A stretch of 64,000 nucleotides of DNA, taken from positions 30,186-94,185 of IMG/VR virus record IMGVR_UViG_3300034021_000300, one strand, 5' to 3'. The first letter of the stretch is position 1, and every line of letters starts with the position of its first letter. This DNA is from a virus. Of the stretch, positions 56,888-64,000 are shown in pieces. The notes under the pieces are model-generated. The model was given only the letters and a program-made list of their open reading frames with translations. It was not told the DNA's origin and did no database searches. A program made the position numbers and the translations under genes.

Positions 56888-59167
56888 ATGGGCAGATTTA
56901 TAGATATTACAGGTGCTCCTATAGCATCAGATTTTCAGGAAATGCCTTTGGATTTTATGGCTAAGGCATTAGACGTTAAACAAAAGTCTTTAGATACATT
57001 CAGAAGTGATGCTGATAAAGGATTACCTGTAGATGTAGGATTAAGGACTGAATGGGTTAAGAAGTATGCTGATGAAACCTATACTCCTGAATTAGAGAAA
57101 ATAGCTAAAAATGCTGTAGCAAATCCACAAGGAGCTTCTAGGGAATTAACTAGCTTACGTACTAAGATGGCTAAAGATCCTTTTATAGCTAAAGCTAAAC
57201 TAGATGCAGCTGCAAGAGATTTTGTAAATAAAAATGAATATACTTTAAAACAAGCGGGAAAGCCTGTTTATGGTTATAGAGATGCCCAAGGTAATGTTAT
57301 GCAAATGTCAAAAGAAGATCTTTTAAATAAAGATTTTGATTTAGGTACTTGGTATAAAAGTATGGGCTTTTCAGACTATATTAAACCAGGAATGGAATAT
57401 CTTGATAAAGCACCTGAAATGAAGTATATGTTACAAACAGATAAAGGATTAACTTTAGCAGCACTAGGTCAAATTCCTTTTTACAGAACAGGTAAAGGCG
57501 TTAGTAATGTACATAAACAAACTATAGAAAATATGCTCCCAACAATAACTATGTTGGAAAATATGTATTTAGATAATCCATCTGCATTTGCACAGCGTTG
57601 GAGAGTAGATCAAGGTATTGAAGATTTAGACCATAACAAACTTGTAAATGATGTAGAAGCTAGAAATAGAGCTACTAATTTTATAACAGAGTTAGCTAAA
57701 ACTAAAGTATTTGATAATACAAGTAATGTTACAGATTATGATTATGGGCAACTATCTATTCCAAAAGGAGGTAGTGGAGATGGAGATGAAAAACCTACAA
57801 CTCCCCCTAAAGTAGGAGAAGCAGGTAGTACCCCTGAGCAATATGTTAAAGAGCAATATGATAGAATTTCAGCAACAAATAAAGATCAGATTAAAAAAGA
57901 TCTTACAATGAGAGTTGCTAAAATAATAGGAGATCCTTCTATAAATAGAAATGATAAAACGTTGCAAGCAGAGTTTAAAAAGATTTCAAAACCTGATGGT
58001 AGTATAGATCCAGATAAATTGGTAAACTATGATTTAAGTAGATTAAATCCATATCTTGCAGGTAATTCTACTTTAGCACAATCTATGGGAGATTTATACA
58101 CGCTTCAGTCTGATTACTCTACTTTACAGCAGGTAGATGATGAAGCAGATGTAATTGCTAAAAATAAAAGTGGCTATACAGATACTAAGTATAAAAGTAT
58201 TTCTGATTATACCCCACTGTTTACAGAAAACACCTCAGTAACTGGAAAACCTACAATTATAATAGACGATAACGGAACTATTTATCAAGATTATAGCGGT
58301 CTTACTAAACATAGTAATGGAGAGATATTAGCCCCAGGATTAACTAAACCCGATAAAATATTAGGAACTTTGCCCAAAGATAAAATTAAGTTAGCTCAAG
58401 AATATTTAAAAGACCAAGAAACTAACACTAAACTAAAAAATTATAAAACGTATAAAAAAGAAGAATCAGAAAAACTTCTTAAATCTGCTTTAGAGAAACA
58501 ATCTAAAGTCAAATACCTAGATTTTAATAATTCTAAAGATCAAACAGAATTTGATGGAGATGTTCAAAGCGCCATAATAGTTGCCATGAATACTAGCGCA
58601 GATGATGCTGGAAACTTTACTAATTGGAGAACAGGAAAAAAACAAAAATTACCTGTAAATGTAGATTTTGATAAAAGTAAATACAGAGGTCATATTAAAA
58701 CTCCTGATGGTACATATAAAACCTTATTTTCTGTGTACAATACAGAAGGTAAAGAGCTTGGTGTATACACATTAGATAAAACTCCTGATATGTTAACTTC
58801 TCAATATGTGCAAGGCTCTATAGACCCCACAACTGGAATTAATTATGAAGATGTATTTGATGATATTTCTACCTCATTTAGTGAGCAATCTAAAGATTCA
58901 AGTAAACCTGAATCTACTTTATTAGATAAAGATACTAGACCTGTAGGATATACTAAATCTATTTTACATAATAATAGGCAAGTAGCTACAATGAGAATAG
59001 ATAATGTCAATCAAAGAGTATACACTTTGACTCCAGATATTATTGCTAAGTATAATAAATTACCTCCATATTATAAAATAGCAGGTAAAGACACAGTATC
59101 TAATACAGATGCATTTAATATTGACGATGTTAGTAAAATTGTAACTTTAGCTTTGACAAACCAATAA
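56888..59167 (+). CDS. Internal virion (cargo/ejection) protein
   Basis: A 759-residue, charged, mostly helical protein (MGRFIDITGAPIASDFQEMP with KALDVKQKSLDTFRSDADKG, and an ELTSLRTKMAKDPFIAKAK region near 95). It starts 2 bases after the previous stop. No domain recognised. The position between the GG-rich protein and the giant ORF indicates a cargo protein. Confidence 0.6.
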   Translation: MGRFIDITGAPIASDFQEMPLDFMAKALDVKQKSLDTFRSDADKGLPVDVGLRTEWVKKYADETYTPELEKIAKNAVANPQGASRELTSLRTKMAKDPFIAKAKLDAAARDFVNKNEYTLKQAGKPVYGYRDAQGNVMQMSKEDLLNKDFDLGTWYKSMGFSDYIKPGMEYLDKAPEMKYMLQTDKGLTLAALGQIPFYRTGKGVSNVHKQTIENMLPTITMLENMYLDNPSAFAQRWRVDQGIEDLDHNKLVNDVEARNRATNFITELAKTKVFDNTSNVTDYDYGQLSIPKGGSGDGDEKPTTPPKVGEAGSTPEQYVKEQYDRISATNKDQIKKDLTMRVAKIIGDPSINRNDKTLQAEFKKISKPDGSIDPDKLVNYDLSRLNPYLAGNSTLAQSMGDLYTLQSDYSTLQQVDDEADVIAKNKSGYTDTKYKSISDYTPLFTENTSVTGKPTIIIDDNGTIYQDYSGLTKHSNGEILAPGLTKPDKILGTLPKDKIKLAQEYLKDQETNTKLKNYKTYKKEESEKLLKSALEKQSKVKYLDFNNSKDQTEFDGDVQSAIIVAMNTSADDAGNFTNWRTGKKQKLPVNVDFDKSKYRGHIKTPDGTYKTLFSVYNTEGKELGVYTLDKTPDMLTSQYVQGSIDPTTGINYEDVFDDISTSFSEQSKDSSKPESTLLDKDTRPVGYTKSILHNNRQVATMRIDNVNQRVYTLTPDIIAKYNKLPPYYKIAGKDTVSNTDAFNIDDVSKIVTLALTNQ

Positions 59168-59173
59168 AATAAT

Positions 59174-62100
59174 ATGCGCCCACCAATAAATCCATTTCTT
59201 CAAAAATTAGCCAGTTCTATAGGCAGCCAAGAATTAACAGTTCCTACTACAAAAGCACAAATAGCAGATGCAGATAGTTATCAAACAAGGTTTGACCCTT
59301 TAGGTGGAGTAAACTTTGAGGCCCAACAAAATTGGGATGATATTAGAGCCGCAAATCAAGGTACTTTAGACAAATGGGCTAATGGTACAGTACGTGCTTT
59401 AGGTACAGCAATAGGCAGTGCTTCAGAGATTATATCAGCGCCTTTAGATTTAACTATAGGTGTTATAAATGGAGATATGGCTAGTGGCCCTGTTGGAGAG
59501 TTGTTTAGTGATTTAAATGAATCTCTTGCAGAAGCTGCTCCTATATACTATACTAAGGCTCAACAAGAAATGGGCTTTTTAGAATCTTTAGGTACAACTA
59601 ACTTTTGGGCTGATAAAGCTCTTAATGGTGCTGGATATTTAGCAGGGGCTTATTTTGGTGGTAGAGGGTTAGGAATGTTATTCAAAACTTTAGGTAAAGG
59701 AGCTAAAGCTGCTAGTACTTTAAATAAAGTAGGATTAGGTACAGAAGCTGTTGCATTAGGACAACAAGGTAGTAAGTTAGCTAAATTTGCTAATCCTGCT
59801 AAACAGTTAGCTATGGCTGGATTTATGGCACATGGTGAAGCAGCAGTAGAAGCTAGAGATGTACGTGATACAATGTTTGACGATCTAGTAGCTAAAAGAA
59901 ACGCAGGAGATCCATTTTTAGCAGGTAAAACTGATGAAGAACTAATGGATATATCTGTAGCAACAGGTAATACTACATACGCTTTTAATTTGCCTATAAT
60001 AGCAGGTTCTGATGTAGCTTTATTTGGTAAAGCATTATTTCCTGATTTACGTCAAACAAGGAAAGTATTAAATACAGCAGGTAAATTAGGAGAAGCTACA
60101 GCAGTAGAGGGTTCTAAACTACTAGGAATAGCTAAAGATTTTGGTAAAGGCTTTCTTACAGAAGGTGGACAAGAGCTAGCTCAATTAGGTGTTTCAGAAG
60201 GAACAAAGAAATTTTACTTAGGACAATACTCTAATAGCGCTAGAGAGTACAGTAACTTAGTTTCATCTATTGTAGGAGAAACTATAAATAACCTTGGTAC
60301 TAAGGAAGGTTTAGAATCTATATTCCTTGGTGGTATATTAGGTGGGCCAACAAGTGTATTTACTTCAGAAAGGGGAGATAATAAAAAAGCAGCTGATGCT
60401 TATGCTACTTTTGAAAATTCAACTGTAGTACCTAGATTAAAAAGGCTATTTGATAACTCTGCACAAACAGCAGATGCTTCTGCTATGCAAGACCAGTACG
60501 CAGCAAAGAATAATAAGTTTGGTTTTAAGAATGAGGCTTATAATGTAGTTAAAGGACTTACTAAACAAGCTGAAGAAACAGGAGGTACTGATACTTTAAT
60601 AGATAGGTTTGAAGCTCTTAAAGGTACTGATGTAGAAGAATTTAAAAGAGTATTTGGTTATACAGAAGAACTTACAGAAACTGAAAGAGACAATAAAGTA
60701 GACCAATTAGTGGCTACTGTAAAAGATGTTTCTGAAAAACATAAACAGATAGTAGATAGAAATCCCCAATTAAACCCCGCTTTATACCCACAGAATAGAC
60801 CAGTATTTGATGCAATATTTGATGCTGTAACTAACTTTGAAGATATAGATAAAAGAGAAAATGATATAACTTCAAAGATACTAGGACTTACAGCAGGTCA
60901 AAAAATTACTAACATAGGTATTATACCAAGTGAAGTAGGGCCTATTTTAAATCAGTATATAGAAAATACTCCAGGAGTAGATTTTGATACCTTTCGTAAA
61001 TCAGATGCTTATAAAGAAAACTTTCAATCAAAGATTGATGACTTTAAAAAAGTAAATCCTGCTAAAGCTTCTGAAGTTCAAACTCTTGTAGATGATTTAA
61101 TTAAACTTTCTCTTCGCAGAGAAGAAATGATTAAGCAGTATAATGAAGCTATAGAACAACCTGAAAAAATACAGAAAGAAGCTGAAGCTGCCATTAAGAA
61201 AGTTAATGATGAAAAAGAAAGATTAAAAGCAGAAGCTGATGCACAAGCTGCTGAAGCCTTAAAAACTGCAACTGAAGCTACTCCACAACCTACTGTAAAT
61301 ACTCCTCAGCCTGCACAAACTCCTGAACAAATGTTGGGGGGTACAACAGAAGATGGCTTACAAATGAGTGCTTCTGAAAATGAAAGTGAATTAGAAAAAG
61401 TAGCAATTGAAATAGCAACTTTACAAGAAGACCTTAAATCTTATGAACCTGGTTCAGACATGTACAGTTTATATGAAGCGGCTTTACAAGAAGCAGAGGA
61501 AAAACAAAAAGCTTTAATTTCTAAAAAGAAAGAAACTGAAGAAGCTAGTAAAAAGAAAGAAGGTACAGCAGAAAAACAAGCTGTAGCAACTAAAACTATA
61601 TCTAGCGAAGATAAAGAATCTGTTGATGGAAATACTTTTACTAAATTAATATCTCCTAAAACAGAAGCTGCACAAAAGATAATTCAAACTACTCCTGTAC
61701 AAGAATTAATAAAAGGCATCAAAGTTATTATAAAAGAATATTCAAACTACAGAATAACAAGTAAGTATTTATTAGAGGGATCTCCCATAGTTATAAATGG
61801 AAGAAGGGTAGATTCTTATACAGTAGATAAAAATATAGATGGATCCATAGGTGGAATAGATGTAAAATTTGCAGACACTTCTACTCTTGATTATACAACA
61901 GCTGAAGCCCAAAAAGATTTAAATAAAACTTATATTGTAAGCAAAGAAGGAGGTATTTATGAAGTAGGTGCTGAAACTCCTGTATTAGTACAAAAAGCAA
62001 CTCAAAAAGAAAGTGTTAGTTATGTAGGAAGACCTATAAGTATTACATTTACTTATAATGGTGTAGAATTAGGCTACTTACCTAATGCTGATAAATTTAG

Positions 62101-64000
62101 AACTAAAGATGGTAGAGGTTGGAATGATTTAAATACTGACGAAAAATTAAATTTATTTAAAGCAAGAAAGGGTACTCTTACTTTACAGGATATTCAAGCC
62201 TTAAATATACAGCAACAAGAGCTTGCTAAAATACAACAACAACTAGAAAAACAGCCTTTTGGAGAGTACTCTTTACAAGACTTTCCATTCCTATCTATTA
62301 CTCCAAGTATGGGGGAATTTGATATAGCTTCTAAAGATACAGAGCCTTTATTAACTACTAAAATGCCTATAGCTAGGTCAGGAGGTAACCCCCTTATATA
62401 TGACCAAAATAAAGGTACATTTGTATATTCAAATGATACTCCCACAGCTTTAGATGCTGTTAAAACTATACCAGAAGGTATACAACAAAAACCAGGTGAG
62501 AAAAATAAAGTTGGTAATAGATACTTAGTATTACTTGAAAATGGTAATTGGGCTGTACTTGAACATAAAGAATTAACTTTAGCTGAATTTGAAACCGTAT
62601 TTAAAGAACTTCTTGACCTACAAAAAAGAATTAAAGAAGGTGAAAAAGTAGATAATGATACTTTAAATGAAATAAACGATAAAGTACAACAAGCTTATTA
62701 TGTAGCTCAAGGAGAGCCTACAAAAGATTACCTTGTAGCAAGACTATCAACTAAAGGTACATTTACTATACGAAATATAAACTATACTACAGGTAAAGAA
62801 AGTGGCAAACCTATTAAATCTGGTATACAAAAAATAGAAACTGTATATAACACTCTGTCTAAAGAAGGTACTATAAAAGGTAATGAAGAATCATTACGTT
62901 TAAAAGTAGGATTTAAAAATTCAGGGTTAAAAGTAAACTACAACAATGCTATACCTGAAGCAGCTCAACCAAAAGAAGCTGTAACTTCCGCAGAAGTAGA
63001 AGATAAAATAGCTGAATACAGAGCAGCGGAAGAAGAAGAAGTTAAAAAGATTATACCTAACATAGATGATTATAAAGTTGATGGTGTAATTAATAAAGAT
63101 AAGGTATTAGAAGGTATAGAAGAAAGGAAGCAAGAGGAATTAAAAAAAGCTGGGGGTACAAAACAAACACCTTCTTTTTATTTAGGGCTGCCAGTAGGAA
63201 GTAAAAAGTTTCTAAATGAAGATGTTAGTGTTAAGTTTAATAATCAAGAAAGTGTATATGAGTTTCATTATACTAATCCAGCAAAAACAAAAGCTACTTT
63301 TAAGGTAACAGACAACCCAAATTCCCATTTGTCAGCTATTCGTTCAAAGGACGTGGCAATAGAAACAGTAAGCACAGCTACCAATGCATTTAGAACAGAT
63401 GCAAAAAGGGTAAATACAATTGAAGAAGGAGAAGCTGAACTTATTGACGGATATTGGGTAGTAACTAAAAAAGCAAAAATAGAATACGGAGATGCGCCTT
63501 TAGATAAAACAAAAGCTATCAACGATAAATACAAAGCTGAAACAGATGCCTACAATGAAATATACGATAGGTATGATAAGCTAATAACAGGAGCTGCTAA
63601 AGGTACTTCTACTGAAGTTAGTGCAGATGCTAAAGCTGGTATAGAAAAAAGAAGGAAAGAAAACTTAGCAATTACAGATGATGTTTTTGATTATGTTTCT
63701 ACACAACCTCGTACAGATGGTAGATTTAATGCCTTTTATACTACAACCAAAGAAAGTGAAATTTTTGATACTTACCAAGAAGCAGTAGATTGGATTAATG
63801 CTAAATATGATGCAGAACTAGCTAGAGAACTTTACAAAGAAATAAAAGCTGGTAAATTGGTTACTGATATGACAGTAACTGAACAAGCTGTTGCTAATAA
63901 ATATATAACAGAAGAATTAAGAAAAAGTGTTGATGCAGAACTAGCTGCTTTAGAAACTAAAACAGAAGTTCCTGTTACTGAACAACCCACCAGTGTAAGA
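59174..64000 (+). CDS. Giant internal virion protein, N-terminal part (open at window end)
   Basis: An ATG at 59174 opens a frame with no stop through 64000, exactly 1609 codons, so the real protein is larger. The N-terminus MRPPINPFLQKLASSIGSQE is followed by Gly/Ala-rich hydrophobic helices near residues 75-110 and 150-200 (ALNGAGYLAGAYFGGRGLG, then LFKTLGKGAKAASTLNKVG), a GFMAHGEAAVEARD stretch, and a long Lys/Glu/Ala-rich coiled-coil region from about 650 to 830 (KEAEAAIKKVNDEKERLKAE). Giant proteins at this place in crAss phages are ejected cargo, some of them fused to the virion RNA polymerase; the catalytic part would lie beyond this window. Confidence 0.7.
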   Translation, partial: MRPPINPFLQKLASSIGSQELTVPTTKAQIADADSYQTRFDPLGGVNFEAQQNWDDIRAANQGTLDKWANGTVRALGTAIGSASEIISAPLDLTIGVINGDMASGPVGELFSDLNESLAEAAPIYYTKAQQEMGFLESLGTTNFWADKALNGAGYLAGAYFGGRGLGMLFKTLGKGAKAASTLNKVGLGTEAVALGQQGSKLAKFANPAKQLAMAGFMAHGEAAVEARDVRDTMFDDLVAKRNAGDPFLAGKTDEELMDISVATGNTTYAFNLPIIAGSDVALFGKALFPDLRQTRKVLNTAGKLGEATAVEGSKLLGIAKDFGKGFLTEGGQELAQLGVSEGTKKFYLGQYSNSAREYSNLVSSIVGETINNLGTKEGLESIFLGGILGGPTSVFTSERGDNKKAADAYATFENSTVVPRLKRLFDNSAQTADASAMQDQYAAKNNKFGFKNEAYNVVKGLTKQAEETGGTDTLIDRFEALKGTDVEEFKRVFGYTEELTETERDNKVDQLVATVKDVSEKHKQIVDRNPQLNPALYPQNRPVFDAIFDAVTNFEDIDKRENDITSKILGLTAGQKITNIGIIPSEVGPILNQYIENTPGVDFDTFRKSDAYKENFQSKIDDFKKVNPAKASEVQTLVDDLIKLSLRREEMIKQYNEAIEQPEKIQKEAEAAIKKVNDEKERLKAEADAQAAEALKTATEATPQPTVNTPQPAQTPEQMLGGTTEDGLQMSASENESELEKVAIEIATLQEDLKSYEPGSDMYSLYEAALQEAEEKQKALISKKKETEEASKKKEGTAEKQAVATKTISSEDKESVDGNTFTKLISPKTEAAQKIIQTTPVQELIKGIKVIIKEYSNYRITSKYLLEGSPIVINGRRVDSYTVDKNIDGSIGGIDVKFADTSTLDYTTAEAQKDLNKTYIVSKEGGIYEVGAETPVLVQKATQKESVSYVGRPISITFTYNGVELGYLPNADKFRTKDGRGWNDLNTDEKLNLFKARKGTLTLQDIQALNIQQQELAKIQQQLEKQPFGEYSLQDFPFLSITPSMGEFDIASKDTEPLLTTKMPIARSGGNPLIYDQNKGTFVYSNDTPTALDAVKTIPEGIQQKPGEKNKVGNRYLVLLENGNWAVLEHKELTLAEFETVFKELLDLQKRIKEGEKVDNDTLNEINDKVQQAYYVAQGEPTKDYLVARLSTKGTFTIRNINYTTGKESGKPIKSGIQKIETVYNTLSKEGTIKGNEESLRLKVGFKNSGLKVNYNNAIPEAAQPKEAVTSAEVEDKIAEYRAAEEEEVKKIIPNIDDYKVDGVINKDKVLEGIEERKQEELKKAGGTKQTPSFYLGLPVGSKKFLNEDVSVKFNNQESVYEFHYTNPAKTKATFKVTDNPNSHLSAIRSKDVAIETVSTATNAFRTDAKRVNTIEEGEAELIDGYWVVTKKAKIEYGDAPLDKTKAINDKYKAETDAYNEIYDRYDKLITGAAKGTSTEVSADAKAGIEKRRKENLAITDDVFDYVSTQPRTDGRFNAFYTTTKESEIFDTYQEAVDWINAKYDAELARELYKEIKAGKLVTDMTVTEQAVANKYITEELRKSVDAELAALETKTEVPVTEQPTSVR

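Noticed and set aside
1-64000. CRISPR array or insertion sequence
   Set aside because: No regularly spaced direct repeats, no transposase, and no terminal inverted repeats with target duplications were found on reading.

Overview
This window is about two thirds of the genome of a crAss-like phage (order Crassvirales), an AT-rich, short-tailed virus of Bacteroidota. Evidence read directly: a terminase large subunit, portal, ferritin-like protein, acidic scaffold-like protein, crAss-type major capsid protein, ring/connector proteins and a 1508-residue tail (muzzle/stabilisation) protein in the order typical of the group; very large internal virion proteins at the right end; a family A DNA polymerase and SF2 helicase in an oppositely transcribed early arm; and promoter boxes close to the Bacteroidota TAnnTTTG consensus. 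The host cannot be named more precisely from this sequence.

Layout. Positions 1-16839 (minus strand) form the early/replication arm: many tightly packed, mostly small genes, often with ATGA overlaps. Recognisable ones are a solitary DnaA domain IV-like protein, an SF2 helicase, a family A polymerase with an intact 3'-5' exonuclease domain, a deoxynucleotide kinase, zinc-ribbon proteins, a solitary integrase arm-binding domain and a tRNA-Arg(UCU). Positions 16840-17080 are a divergent, G-run-containing control region where transcription switches strand. Positions 17081-19967 (plus) hold an accessory cassette: a 110-residue HExxH metallopeptidase, a structured non-coding stretch, a complete groEL and groES pair behind a Bacteroidota-type promoter, and a DUF2829 gene that I read as the anti-Thoeris protein Tad2. 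A strong terminator closes the cassette at about 19.98 kb.

Positions 20042-29738 are the packaging and head operon (HU/IHF-like protein, TerL, portal, Dps-like protein, scaffold, major capsid protein), closed by a terminator that also appears to carry the next promoter. Positions 29799-43879 hold connector, head-fibre and tail-fibre genes (YadA-type repeats, GNVGIG-type repeats, a beta-helix-like 840-residue protein), interrupted by a lysis cassette (two membrane proteins and a CHAP-like endolysin, 39.1-40.3 kb). Positions 43895-52498 hold a spanin-like membrane protein, an HTH-metallophosphoesterase, ring proteins and the long tail protein. Positions 52498-64000 encode internal (cargo/ejection) proteins with repeated Gly-Gly motifs, a freestanding GIY-YIG homing endonuclease, and a giant ORF still open at the window edge (at least 1609 codons).

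The most interesting region is 16.84-20.0 kb: a phage-encoded two-component chaperonin, a presumptive anti-defence protein, a mini-metallopeptidase and a candidate structured RNA, placed between the early arm and the virion genes. Function calls rest on motifs and remembered family features only; no database search was possible.
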